DNA from: Quercus robur
Lineage: Eukaryota; Streptophyta; Magnoliopsida; Fagales; Fagaceae
DNA: 64,000 nt
NCBI RefSeq assembly: GCF_932294415.1
Contig: NC_065537.1
Coordinates: 68,462,290 to 68,526,289, forward strand
Direction of reading: 5' to 3'
Part shown: positions 48,501 to 59,833 of the stretch, in pieces
Position numbering within the stretch: the stretch's first letter is position 1
Layout of the letters: each line of letters starts with the position of its first letter
Position numbers and translations under genes: made by a program
The notes under the pieces: model-generated
Databases searched by the model: none
Seen by the model: only the letters and a program-made list of their open reading frames with translations
Told to the model about the DNA's origin: nothing

Positions 48501-48776
48501 AACCTCACATCACTACAATTCCTCACATTTTGGGAATGTCCCAATCTAACATCACTTCCTCAAGGGATTCGTAGTCTCACCTCTTTAACAGAGTTGAAAA
48601 TTACTGATTGTCCCCTCTTACGGCAAAGATTCAAGAGGCAAATAGGTGAAGATTGGTCCATCATTGCTCATGTCCCATGTGTGATTTTGGATTATGAGAA
48701 CCAGCAGGAAGAAACAATTTTTTCAGGTACGCATCTATCTTATAATCCCAAATTAAAAATCAAGTACTTTTTTTGA
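45503..48776 (+). pseudogene. NLR3: CC-NBS-LRR pseudogene
   Basis: Full-length relative of NLR1 and NLR2, broken three times. The CC and first half of NB-ARC read from 45503 (MVYGALFQLAGKV) through a P-loop GIGGLGKTT. A 1-nt deletion near 46243-46260 then brings the stop at 46259-46261. The next frame (46264-46602) holds LVLDDLW and GSRIIVTTR. A second 1-nt deletion near 46585, in the GLPL motif, shifts the frame again. The third frame (from 46578) holds CFAYCRLFPKD, the MHD motif and the first LRRs up to a TGA at 47652-47654, where NLR2 has sense codons. After this stop the same frame continues through the LRRs to 48776, with a donor GTACGC after TTTTCAG at 48726. The pseudogene is young: motifs remain near-perfect between lesions. 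Confidence 0.9.
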
Positions 48777-50540
48777 TGGGATAATTGCCGAATGAATTCT
48801 TTCTTTTCTTAGATTTGTTTTTTGAGACTTTGTTTTAATCAAAAGCAAAACAAAGACATTCACAAATCTAGAGATAATATTTATCTGAGCTGTAAATTTC
48901 CTATCTTCTAATAATTAAATACTTCTAAATAGATGTTAAACATTCTAAACAAAACCTTTGGTGCTTTCAATTTTCTTTCTTCTTAATCTGTTTTTTATAT
49001 GTTAGATTTTTAATGCCCAGAGCATCACCCAGTAGTAAATTGTTTGGTTTCCTAGTGATTTTGGGCTCTTTCTCTACCTCCAACAGCCGCTTACAACCTT
49101 CCTTTCATCTCCAAGTATTTCAAAAGGAAAAATCCTATACTTCATTTTTATTTTTATTTTATTGTTCCTTGTCATCGTTGTCCTGCAAGAAACAGAAAGT
49201 TCTAATTTTTTAATGCACACTTCATGTACTTTATCTTTTGGTTCTTGTCCTAAAACAGATGATTCATAACACTTCCATTATGTTTAAATAATACTTTGTA
49301 TCCAAGTACTAGAGAATAGGTAAAAATTCATGGATAGGTTGGATTAAATTTTTTTATATTACTGAAAATAAAATTACTAATTAATTATTTTATAAATTGA
49401 ATACTAACTAAGACTTGAAGATCCCTCATTTTGCTTACTTTGCGGCCCACTTTTTGAATAATAGGTTGTTAATTTCATAGCTATACTCAAGTTTAAGAAC
49501 TTTTGGTTTGTCTTTTTTATGCAGAACTGAACACCAATTCATTTGTTCCTCTTCATTCTGCCTTTTGAGGTTTTGTTCTCAATCAGTTGACTTCTCACGT
49601 AAGGCAAGGACAAACCTGGCTTAAAATTTGGACCCTATTCAGAACTTTATGTCCCTGAAGTTAAGGCAAGTACAGTCATGGACTCGATGGTAAATTCCTT
49701 CATTCGTTATTTTATTGTATTTTTTTTTTTTTTGGCTAGGTAAATGCGGGGGCTCAAACCCCTGAGTAATAGGTTACTTACATAACTGGGTACCAACTCA
49801 CCTAGATGTGGCGGTGGTTAATAATTTGTATTGTTGTGTCAAAGCTTGAGTTGATGAAATATGACATATATGGTTGCTTTTTAATAATTGCAAAATTATA
49901 GCAAATTTGGTAGAATTGTGAAGGGAGGACATGACCAAGCAACTAATACTTTAGAGAATTAGCTTAGTGTGTTGTATTTTGGTGGTTATAAAAGTTCCCA
50001 ACATACGTTTATTAAAATAAAATATTTTTTATTTCCTCACATGTTGGTGTGAAAGACTAACTATTTAAAGTCAGAAGAGCAATTGTAACTTTTTTTTTTT
50101 CATACATTCACAAATTCAAAGTTTGATTGGATTGAATTTGTTTTACTCAAATTAAGAATTATTAGCAAGGTTTTTCTTTGGGTAAAAGGGACGGAAAGAG
50201 CATAAATTTGGGTAACCGTATAGCTTTATAAAAATATTAAAAATTAAAAATTAAAATAAAAAGAAGAAGAAGAGAGAGAAAAGTTGGGTGCACAACAAGG
50301 CAATGTAGATGGTCCCATCAAATCACCACTCTTTCAAAGCTCATAGAACACAACGACACCAGCCCATTGGGCCCCATTGCTCTCACACACAGATAGGCTG
50401 GGCCCCCCTTTTCACTTACCTAGCTACTCAGCTCCTAAAACTAAATAAAGATAGATAGGGTTCATGAACTATTTCTCATTTGGATCTACACAAAACGCCA
50501 TCGTATATTCACTCTTGATCTGAAGAAAACATGCTTCTCT
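48777..50540 (+). repeat. Non-coding 3' module of NLR3
   Basis: This parallels the regions after NLR1 and NLR2. A unit at about 49020-49130 resembles 29790-29860, and the terminal-exon module recurs at about 49893-49965 after ATATATGGTTGCTT, but with its acceptor changed from GCAG to GCAA. A probable SINE sits at 49720-49813. No gene is seen. Confidence 0.6.
49720..49813 (-). mobile_element. Probable SINE
   Basis: A plus-strand T run is followed by a segment that on the minus strand carries GGGTTTGAGCCCC, close to a B box, with GAGTTGGTACCC further 5'. The target duplication is unclear. Confidence 0.45.
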
Positions 50541-50545
50541 AACTC

Positions 50546-51126
50546 TGTAGTGACCCAAAAAGGGGGGTCTTGCATTCCATGGAATCCCACATTGCCTAGG
50601 GAAACACATGAGAATGTGTTTATAAGGAATGACCTCCCTTCAATGTGTAGAGGCCTTTTCTCTCACTGCTGTGTGCTTTGGGGGAGAACAAAACCGTGAG
50701 GGGTATGAGGCCCCAAAGCAGACAATATCTACACATGTGGGGTGGGGTCGTTACAGATGGTATCAGAGCCATGCCCTAGTCGAAAGTGTGGGCCCCAAAA
50801 GCGGACAATATCTACACAGTTGGGATGGGATCGTTACAGATGGTATCAGAGCCATGTCCTAGCCGGAATTGTGGGCCCCACACGTGAGGACGCGTGTGCC
50901 CGTAAGGGGGGTGGATTGTAATGACCCAAAATGGGGGGTCTTGCATTCCATGGAATCCCACATTGGCTAGGGAAATATATGGGAATGTGTTTATAAGGAA
51001 TGATCTCCCTTCAATGTGTAGAAGCCTTTTCCCCCACTGCTGTGTGTTTTGGGGGAGAACAAAACCGTGAGGGGTATAAGGCACCAAAGCGGACAATATC
51101 TACACAGGTGGGGTGGGGTCGTTACA
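50546..51126 (+). mobile_element. TRIM (terminal-repeat retrotransposon in miniature)
   Basis: A complete 581-bp element. The two direct terminal repeats are both 210 bp (50546-50755 and 50917-51126), each starting TGTA.TGACCC and ending CGTTACA. A perfect 5-bp target duplication AACTC lies at 50541-50545 and 51127-51131. TGGTATCAGAGCC after the first repeat (50758-50770) is the primer-binding site for initiator methionine tRNA. A purine tract AAGGGGGGTGG precedes the second repeat. The internal region contains a second partial repeat end plus primer site (50805-50853). No coding capacity; it needs an autonomous partner. Confidence 0.93.
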
Positions 51127-51131
51127 AACTC

Positions 51132-52490
51132 GTTTCTTATTAGTTGTTAGAGAGATACTATTAATTAGTATTAGCCATTATATGGATGTGCAGTTTGCCA
51201 TTAATTGAGCTATCACAATATATCAAAGATGGTTAAGGTCACATTATAATGATGTGGAATGGTTATTTTTCTCTTTCAATAAGTCTCACTCACTCATCTT
51301 CCAATTAAGGCTGCACCAAAGAAATGAGGACATTTTAACAGATCTATTCATTCATTTTATCAGGAATGGTGTGCTGCACAGTCGACTTATTGAACATTTC
51401 ATTTCTTCTTTCAATTTTATAATTTGGGTGTCCATCTTTGGGTAATGTTTTGGGTGTATCAATCAATTTATTGGGTTCTTTTTTTGCTATCTGGATTTGC
51501 TTATGATTGGGGTGTTCCTTAGTTATACCTCATGTACGTATGCCAGAATGCTGTTAAAGTATCTCTTTTGACTTGATAATGCTGAAACATGCATGGAACC
51601 AATTCGCTCTATCGTTGGCTTGATTATTTCTAATCAAATTGTTACAATACCATATATGAACAAATGTTACTGATAGAATTAGTTTTTAAAATTTCCCAAT
51701 CAGTTTTTTACATTCTTTAAGTGATCTTTCAATGATCAGAGGAACTTCTAAATAATCTGATTGAGAGGTTAGCATGCTTGAATCAGATTAGCTTGAAACT
51801 TGGACCATAAGTAAACCTTGGCCTAAACATAATTCAGAATTAGCAACTATGAACTCCATTATAGTTATTAACAAAGCATAACAGGATAAATTCAACATTA
51901 AACACCAGGAAAGATTAAACACTTCCATTACTCGCATAAACAAGAATAGGGACGGGATTGTCCTTTAGTCCATTTTAATCACTTCAAAATAGTTGCTCAA
52001 AAAACCATTAAGGCAACAATAATTCGAGGGGAAGCTATTCACTCTACCATCAATTTTTGAAAAGGATTCGGGAATACCAATTGGAATGAGTGTTTAATTC
52101 CCCAGACACATTATAGATTGTCATCTGCCTTCATGAGGTTATTTCAATTGCACATCTTGGGATCAAAGAGGTTTTGTTATGATTCTTAACAATCTCTTGA
52201 GCTAGGAGTACAAGTTTCAGCCATTGTCCTCTGAACATAAGGCTGATTGATCATAATAGATCAATGATGAAATAAAACAATGACTATCTACTAGTAGCTT
52301 CACTATATGCCTTTGTAGTTTGTACAAACTATTACAACATGACATTGACCCACTCACTCATCTTTGATGGACTAGGACCCTTATCATGAACCAGTGTTAT
52401 TGCTATTACATTTGCTTCCTACTTCACTTGAAAGGAAGAAAGAGGGCATTCATTGTATGAGTGAAGTTTCTGCCTACTTTGCCCTTAGTA
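51132..52490. other. Intergenic DNA, partly duplicated at 59.43-59.72 kb
   Basis: The first 100 bp continue the NLR 3' module (GCCATTATATGG). Most of the rest has no recognisable content. Parts of 51780-52140 (words TTGGACCATAAGTAAACC, CATTATAGATTGTCAT) recur in degenerate form at 59450-59705. Confidence 0.5.
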
Positions 52491-52495
52491 GCTTT

Positions 52496-53606
52496 TGAAA
52501 GTTCAAAAACGTGTACAAAAACACTTTTGAACGTTTAGACCCCCAAAAACCAACTTAACCAACCCAAGCAATATGTCAAACAACTAGTGTGCGGAAACTT
52601 AACATATGCTATAATATGGAATTGATTAATCAACTATCTAAGCCACAACAAAATAAACCACAGCAGATAATGTAAAGGCAGAGATAGAGAGGAAGGAAGA
52701 TGCAAGCACAGAGATAACACCAGATATGTTATCGAAGAGGAAACCGAAGACCTCGGCGAAAAACCTCTCCGCCGCCCTCCAAGCGGTAATCAATCCACTA
52801 GAAAATACAGTTGGGATACAAGGACAGCAATAGACCCTCCAAGCCTAATCTACCCAATGCACCTAAGCCCTCCAAGCTTCTTGCTCCAACGAGGTTGCGC
52901 CGAACCTTTTTCTTTTCTAGCTTTCCGGATTCCACTACTACACCGTAGCATCAACCAATGAACATTGGCTCCTTCCTAACTGCTTCCCAGAACTCCAAAC
53001 GACTGTCTCACAGAGATGATAATGGTGAGAATCAGGTTTGGTATAATGGCCTCTCAAGGATTTGACAATGGAGAGGAAGAGAGTGAGGGATTTTGATGAG
53101 ACTCTAAGGTAGAGATTGTGGTTAAAACAATCTGGTTTTTCTTTAGGGTTTCTCTCTCAAAATTCTCTCTGGAAGCTCTCTTTCAATCGTGGGTTAAAAG
53201 GGTATTTATACTGAAGTGGAGTGGAATGCGAAACGTCAGGTTTTTCCAAAACAGGGGTGGCTCGCGGCTTGACCTCGCGGCTTGACTAAGTCGCGAGTTC
53301 CAGTCGCGAGTTAACCGTATGGCCAGTTGTCCTGTTTTGTCCTGTAATGCTCCAGCTAGCATGACTGTTCATCTTCCAGCATGCTTGGCACGTGTGCATC
53401 TTCTGGCGGGTTGAAGCCGCGAGTCCAGTCGCGAGTCCCAGCCGCGACACTCTGTTTTCTTGCACACTCTTGAGCAATCTTCACACTATCTCACTCACTA
53501 CCCTTACAACAATCTCACCTAAATACAGGGTTACTAAATGCTGAATTACAAGCAAATTTGGCACGGAATAAAGCCAATTAGATGGTTGAATAAATTCAAC
53601 CTTACA
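52496..53606 (-). repeat. 3' LTR of the gag-only element
   Basis: 1111 bp. On the minus strand it starts TGTAAGGTTGAATTTATTC and ends GTTTTTGAACTTTCA. A TATA box TATAAATA lies at 53220-53213. GCGAG/CGCGA motifs cluster at 53258-53450, upstream of the TATA box in U3. Confidence 0.95.
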
Positions 53607-53620
53607 ATCTCCCCCTTTGG
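53607..53620 (-). promoter_or_regulatory. Polypurine tract of the LTR element
   Basis: CAAAGGGGGAGATT directly abuts the 3' LTR on the element strand. It primes plus-strand synthesis in LTR retrotransposons, and the sequence is typical of plant Copia elements. Confidence 0.8.
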
Positions 53621-56600
53621 CTATTCCGTGACAAAACCCTAAAACAGACTCTAGACTTAACATGTGAGTTGGGAACAGTTGATCAAAACTCACTCACACC
53701 TAATTCTAGAAGCTGTGAAGCACTTGAATCATATGAACATAAACTCCTGAAACACAACAATACACCATGATCATTGTAAGCAGAAAATTATAAATGCATA
53801 TGAAACAGGCAAAAAGAGATCAAGCATAAGATGGAGTTAATGAACAAACCATGGCTTGATCAACCAAGTGAACACCACAAGGTAGTGATCACAGTGTTCA
53901 TTCACACTTGGAATGAACACAAGGACATACAAGCTAACAAGCACAAAGCAAGACACTTGTATGTTCAACACTCAACCAATGCATAGCTCACATGGCATAT
54001 GCATCTAGGAACAATCCTACAAGGGCACAAGAGTGACAGTACATAAACCACAATGCAGAACATTTAGATTTAAAATACTGATTTCACATAGCATAAAGGC
54101 TGCACTTAAGCATGGTACATACCACAAGGCCTACAAACTATGCATAAAACATAAACCCTCAAAGCTTACAAAAGCATATGGGTACAAACCACATTATATT
54201 GAATAAAAACTTAAACAATATAAACTAAAAGTGCATAAAGTTTCTCCCCTTCAAAGTGATGAGAAGCTGTGATGCACTTGGAACATATATACTTGTAACC
54301 TGAAACACTTGCACAAAACACATTAGACCCTCAAGGTAAAGCAAGTAATAAATGACAAGTATAATATAACAAGTATAGAAATGACTATAATGATCACATA
54401 GCAAAGCAAATGATCATCTGAACATGCATTCAATGAAGCATAATAACATAGGGATATATGCATGTCCAAAGCACAAACATGATGCAATGAGAACACCAAA
54501 GCATAACACAAAGCATCATAAAGCCAACAAGAAAACAAACAGAACAAGGTTTTCTAGTTAACACAATGTCTTCTCCCCCTTGGTATATGCATCTCCCCTA
54601 AGGAATATCTCTCCCCCTACAAATGTGCATGAGAAATAGAATTTCTCCCCCTAAGGATGTGCACAAGAGTCATATAGAAATGACAAAATACTCCGAAGCA
54701 TTCTCTAGAGTATACTCTCCCCCTTTTTGTCAGGAATAGACAAAGGGTCAAGAAGAAACGAGAGCAAGAGATGAAGGTATGAACAATGCTAATGATGCAT
54801 GAGGGGTGCAAGATGAATGAGAAAATGAAGCTCAAACCTAAGACAAAGAAACATGCTACAAAGCATAAGGTAAGCATGACATGCTAGGATGAAGAAATAA
54901 GGTAAAGACCAATGCATGACAAGGGTAGCAAAGGTGTGTGCAAGAGGTGGCTAAGTGCAATGCATGACCAATGCATGAAAAATGCACATGTGGGGCAAAG
55001 TGTGTTAAAATACACAACCAATGAACCAAACATGTTCCTAAAGAGGAAACATGAGAAACCCCAAAGTTTGGTACTCATCGGAGTCCAAACAAGCGAGAAA
55101 ATGTCTAAGAGGCATTTTATCAAACACCTAGCATGCACACTATGAACAAAAATATGAAACAATGCATGAACATCATGAAATCCACCCTTAATACATGTTC
55201 TTTCTGCCACAAGGGGCCAACATCCAATGCATATCAACAAAAGAAACCAATCCCATGAAGAAAATTGACAGAAAATAAGTTTTCCCAACCCCAATGATAA
55301 AAATCCCAACCAAGAGTACAAAACTCTCCAAAACATAATCCAAGGATAAAAAAAAAATGAAAAGAGTTTATAATTACCTTAGAGATGTTAATGGATTGAA
55401 AAACCATTCAAATTGGTTGGGTTTTGATGTAAAAATATTGAAAGAGGGGTTTTAGAGAGGATGGGAGAGGTTTAAAACAAGTTTCCCACGAAAAAGCTCT
55501 TTAAAAAGCTGATTCTGGGCGACTCGCGACTGGCGAGTCGCGAGCTAAGTCGCGAGCGAGCCGCGAAACCTCTCTGTCTGAGCTCGCGGCTTAGACTCGC
55601 GGCTTGCAAGCCGCCAAACCGACCAGCCAAAACTGGCAGCTTGCTGGCAGCTCACGCGACTAGCCAAAATGAGTGGCCAAAAAATCTGACACTTGTTTTT
55701 CAAACCAGAACATGTTTAAACATTGAAAAACAAAGTAAGCACTAAACATAAACACAAAAAGTGATAAAAATCACTTCCAAAAACATATAAAATGATCAAA
55801 AATATTTTTGAATTGAACCATATATGATTGAGCACACACACATCACATTTAGACAAGTACAATCTAACAAATGAATGAGACATTCATTGAACATTAGGCA
55901 TGTGTGTTGTGTGTGTGTATCAAATGTGGAATAGTCCTTAGTCTAGAGTGAAGCTTCAATGATCAATTCAATCAAGTCATACACAACTAGTGCTAAGTCA
56001 AGTGGTCTATCTCAATTATAGAAATGAACATATATGACCTCCCACAAGAAAATGATTACATAAGATGAAGCTTTTCATTTGGCTTCTTACAATTCATATC
56101 ATTTGATCATTTTGAATCAATACAACTCATTTTGAGCAATACATCTCATTTTTGAGATTGATGCCTGAAATTTTTGATATTTCAATTTGATGAACAAGCC
56201 TTTGGCTTTTTGGGCATCATACATTTTCATATAAGTCGCTTTCCCTTTTTCCTAGTCGAATACTAGTATGTGCGACGGCTTTTGCAGCTCATTATCTCTT
56301 TTCATTTTGAGATTTACATTTATTGAGCTCTTTAAGCAATAAAGATAAAAGAGTGGGAAGAGATATAAGCACAAGTCTACGCATGTATCAAAACCAACAT
56401 GACTATTGACAAATCATTCATGACAAGCTTGAAGATCGATTTACAACAATCACACAAAGATGTCAAGATTTTTCCACAAAGATATAAGTGCAAAAATAAC
56501 AAGCTAAGCTCGAAAATGCACAAAGCCATTTGTACAAAGGTACAAGGCCAAACTCACATGTGATAAGTGCTCAAACATATACGATCAAACTTTTTGAATT

Positions 56601-56787
56601 TTTCACTTTTTATGTGGTTTTGGATTTTTACTCACACAAAAATAGAAACATAAAAGTAAGATAAAAAATGAAACAATGCATACAAATAAATGCAAGATGC
56701 ACAAAATGCATGAAGATATGACATTTAATGCATGAAGGGTCCTACAAAGATCGAAAGAATTAGATCAAGGACCAAAAGAGCAAAAGC
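53621..56787 (-). other. Non-coding interior of the LTR element
   Basis: About 3.2 kb between gag and the polypurine tract, where pol would be expected. The minus-strand open frames (for example 55336-54884 and 54877-54617) are hydrophobic and show no protease, integrase or reverse transcriptase motif. A cluster of CGCGA/GCGAG words occurs at 55518-55680, similar to the one in U3. Confidence 0.7.
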
Positions 56788-57810
56788 TCAACCATAGGAA
56801 CCCTTCCTCATCCAAACGGAACGATTGTTTGGAATGAGTGTCTCAAGAGAAGCGAGACGAGGGTTGGAAGAATGAGAACCGGAGATGCACATAGTCAAGG
56901 AGTTAAGAGCATTAAACATTTTCTTAAACAACATGCTATTTTCACTCAAATCCAGTTTACTCTTTTTAGCACAACTTCCAAAAAGCTCAAGTTTCTCTTT
57001 TCTTTTGATTCTCTTAAGAGCTTGAAACTTAGAGCAATGAGGTCTTAGATGACCAAAGGCACCACAATGGTGACAAATAATGTGTTTAGGTCCACTAGGC
57101 TTTTTGGGAATGGATCTAGCAACATGGTTTTGTTCCCTCTTCAACTTATGACATTGAGGTCTTATATGACCAATCACACCATAATGGTGGCAAGTTGGAA
57201 CAAACTTAGATCCATCCAAAGCCTTAGGTTGAGACCTAAACGAAGGCTTTGACTTAACAGCCTTTCTCTCCACCTTTTGATTTCTTTTATGTGGAGGAAT
57301 GTACACCGATTTGTCCTTTAAGGTAGAACACACACTAGGCACAAAATCGGGTACCACAACATGATTGCAACAAACATTATCATCATTTTTAACAATAGGT
57401 TCAGCAATCAAACACTTGGCATGCATCTTAAGAGATTCATTTTCACATTTAAGATCATCAACAAGTTTGTTAGACAAAACAAGTTTAGCATCCAAGTCCA
57501 TATTCAAACATTCAAACTCTTTCAGCTTTTCAAGAGAAATTTCAGCAAGTTTTTTATATTTCTCAACCAATTTGTTGGATTCATTGAGCTTAGCAATCAA
57601 ATCATCCTTTTCACAAAATAACTTGCTCAAATTCTTTTGAAACTTCTTAGCATTTTTCTTGAAGAGTTTGTCAACAACACCCATAGATTCAAATAACATG
57701 TCATCACACTTATGAGGATTAACACTCATAGAGGCATTTTCACAAACACGTGGCATGTTACATTCATCACCAACCAAATCATGCAAAGAGTCATACAAAG
57801 CACAATCCAT
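56788..57810 (-). CDS. Truncated gag-like protein with two zinc knuckles
   Basis: 340 aa from the ATG at 57810 (MDCALYDSLHDL), 63 nt downstream of the primer-binding site. An in-frame ATG at 57915 lies in the LTR and is less likely. Residues about 50-150 are charged and leucine-rich and predict a coiled coil. Two CCHC-like knuckles follow: CHHYGVIGHIRPQCHK (the second position is occupied by H-Y in place of C) and CHHCGAFGHLRPHCSK (regular CX2CX4HX4C but with H at the fourth position pattern shifted). The N-terminal capsid part of plant Copia gag is missing, and the protein ends at WMRKGSYG without pol. It may bind element RNA; function is inferred only from the knuckles. Confidence 0.75.
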   Translation of the reverse strand: MDCALYDSLHDLVGDECNMPRVCENASMSVNPHKCDDMLFESMGVVDKLFKKNAKKFQKNLSKLFCEKDDLIAKLNESNKLVEKYKKLAEISLEKLKEFECLNMDLDAKLVLSNKLVDDLKCENESLKMHAKCLIAEPIVKNDDNVCCNHVVVPDFVPSVCSTLKDKSVYIPPHKRNQKVERKAVKSKPSFRSQPKALDGSKFVPTCHHYGVIGHIRPQCHKLKREQNHVARSIPKKPSGPKHIICHHCGAFGHLRPHCSKFQALKRIKRKEKLELFGSCAKKSKLDLSENSMLFKKMFNALNSLTMCISGSHSSNPRLASLETLIPNNRSVWMRKGSYG

Positions 57811-57872
57811 GGCAAATAAACACAAGGGGTCAAGGATCACACTTAGGTATTTAAACCACAACAAGTGTACCC

Positions 57873-57884
57873 GCTCTGATACCA
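57873..57884 (-). promoter_or_regulatory. Primer-binding site, initiator tRNA-Met
   Basis: TGGTATCAGAGC two bases inside the 5' LTR on the element strand, complementary to the 3' end of plant initiator methionine tRNA. The same motif occurs in the TRIM at 50758. Confidence 0.92.
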
Positions 57885-57886
57885 AT

Positions 57887-58997
57887 TGAAAGTTCAAAAA
57901 CGTGTACAAAAACACTTTTGAACGTTTAGACCCCCAAAAACCAACTTAACCAACCCAAGCAATATGTCAAACAACTAGTGTGCGGAAACTTAACATATGC
58001 TATAATATGGAATTGATTAATCAACTATCTAAGCCACAACAAAATAAACCACAGCAGATAATGTAAAGGCAGAGATAGAGAGGAAGGAAGATGCAAACAC
58101 AGAGATAACACCAGATATGTTATCGAAGAGGAAACCGAAGACCTCGGCGAAAAACCTCTCCGCCGCCCTCCAAGCGGTAATCAATCCACTAGAAAATACA
58201 GTTGGGATACAAGGACAGCAATAGACCCTCCAAGCCTAATCTACCCAATGCACCTAAGCCCTCCAAGCTTCTTGCTCCAACGAGGTTGCGCCGAACCTTT
58301 TTCTTTTCTAGCTTTCCGGATTCCGCTACTACACCGTAGCATCAACCAATGAACATTGGCTCCTTCCTAACTGCTTCCCAGAACTCCAAACGACTGTCTC
58401 ACAGAGATGATAATGGTGAGAATCAGGTTTGGTATAATGGCCTCTCAAGGATTTGACAATGGAGAGGAAGAGAGTGAGGGATTTTGATGAGACTCTAAGG
58501 TAGAGATTGTGGTTAAAACAATCTGGTTTTTCTTTAGGGTTTCTCTCTCAAAATTCTCTCTGGAAGCTCTCTTTCAATCGTGGGTTAAAAGGGTATTTAT
58601 ACTGAAGTGGAGTGGAATGCGAAACGTCAGGTTTTTCCAAAACAGGGGTGGCTCGCGGCTTGACCTCGCGGCTTGACTAAGTCGCGAGTTCCAGTCGCGA
58701 GTTAACCGTATGGCCAGTTGTCCTGTTTTGTCCTGTAATGCTCCAGCTAGCATGACTGTTCATCTTCCAGCATGCTTGGCACGTGTGCATCTTCTGGCGG
58801 GTTGAAGCCGCGAGTCCAGTCGCGAGTCCCAGCCGCGACACTCTGTTTTCTTGCACACTCTTGAGCAATCTTCACACTATCTCACTCACTACCCTTACAA
58901 CAATCCCACCTAAATACAGGGTTACTAAATGCTGAATTACAAGCAAATTTGGCACGGAATAAAGCCAATTAGATGGTTGAATAAATTCAACCTTACA
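57887..58997 (-). repeat. 5' LTR of the gag-only element
   Basis: 1111 bp, aligned without gaps to 52496-53606. Differences seen: near 58096 (A for G), 58325 (G for A) and 58906 (C for T). TATAAATA lies at 58611-58604 and is the likely promoter of the element. Confidence 0.95.
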
Positions 58998-59079
58998 GCT
59001 TTGATAATGCAAGCTCTGTAATCATCGCCTTGTGGAGCTTTTGCATATTCCGAGTAAAAAAGAAGTTTCTTTATAATGC

Positions 59080-59215
59080 TAGCCTGAAGGCATTGAAGCA
59101 AACAATGAAAATGGGAGTAATAACATCAACTTCCTCCTCAAGCTACTTTCCGCTCTCACAGTTAGAGTGGTTGTGCTTAGAAGAGGTTAATGATTTATTT
59201 CTATGTGCTTCAATA
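59080..59215 (+). pseudogene. NLR LRR fragment
   Basis: Encodes LKQTMKMGVITSTSSSSYFP followed by LSQLEWLCLEEVNDL, matching a C-terminal LRR stretch of NLR1 and NLR3. It is not joined to any NB-ARC, and after about 59215 the similarity stops, although the frame stays open to 59392 with no recognised content. It lies 80 bp beyond the LTR element. Confidence 0.75.
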
Positions 59216-59742
59216 CAATATGGACAGTGGCCAAAAAGAATTAAAAGAAAAAGAGATGCTTCAAAAGCTGCGGATATTCAAGACAGTCAAAAGGAATTAT
59301 TCTTTTTGAAATTTTCTCATTTAGAGTTTTGCATTCAGCAAGTACTTGTGCAATTGTTTAAGGTGCTCCTAAATATCTTATTGGGAGCATGATTTTATCA
59401 CAAAAATGCTAGCATATTGTTCTGCATGTAAAAAATCTTGCACTTGGCTGGATTAACTTGAAGCCTAGACCATTGGTGAAACTTACCCATTACGGTCTAT
59501 ATCACATGGGCTAATTTCAGTAAGAAAGCATAAATAGGCTAATTTCAACTTTCGACCCCTAGAACAATGTAAATACTTTTATTATAGACTATTCAAAAAA
59601 CCATTATCTTGGGGACATTATTTATCCTGCAATCTTTGAAATGGCTTTGGAAATGCAATTGCAGTGAGAATACAAAGCCCCATTATAGACTGTCATATGC
59701 TTTCATGTGATAAACTTTTGGAAAGAAGAAACTTGTACAAAC

Positions 59743-59833
59743 CAAGAAGATGAGGAATATGAACCTGGTAGTTTCACCGTCATCAATTGATTGCCCATAC
59801 TGCATTATTTGCTCCCAACTGTACTGCAGAAAA
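59743..59833 (-). pseudogene. Duplicated THO1 exon 4, broken
   Basis: Matches THO1 exon 4 (17138-17045) over its length, with a 1-nt and a 2-nt deletion. The flanking donor is GTTTGT in place of GTCTGT. Intron sequence on both sides also matches (59722-60540 with 17022-18100). It is part of a partial THO1 copy in the same orientation. Confidence 0.87.

Larger units (their letters stand above)
52496..58997 (-). mobile_element. Complete gag-only LTR retrotransposon, recent insertion
   Basis: A 6502-bp element inserted on the minus strand. The target duplication GCTTT (52491-52495 and 58998-59002) is perfect. Both LTRs are 1111 bp and begin TG and end CA on the element strand. I count three substitutions between them. 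A primer-binding site for initiator methionine tRNA and a polypurine tract AAAGGGGGAGATT are in place. The only coding part is a C-terminal gag fragment with two zinc knuckles. Protease, integrase and reverse transcriptase are absent. It is therefore a non-autonomous derivative, close to what has been called TR-GAG or LARD, and the primer site and tract suggest Copia-type parents. Confidence 0.93.

Noticed and set aside
50812-51096. 94-aa minus-strand frame
   Set aside because: Falls within the TRIM terminal repeat, which is non-coding in this class.
53286-53477. Identical 63-aa frame in both LTRs
   Set aside because: Present twice only because the LTRs are duplicates. It lies in U3 and shows no similarity to proteins I know.
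54617-55336. Hydrophobic minus-strand frames inside the LTR element (86 and 150 aa)
   Set aside because: No envelope or pol motif is seen. Composition follows from T-rich sequence, and the frames are not contiguous with gag.
59217-59392. Open frame after the LRR scrap (QWPKRIKRKRDASKAADIQD)
   Set aside because: It continues the LRR frame by chance into sequence with no similarity I recognise. Too short and unsupported to call a gene.
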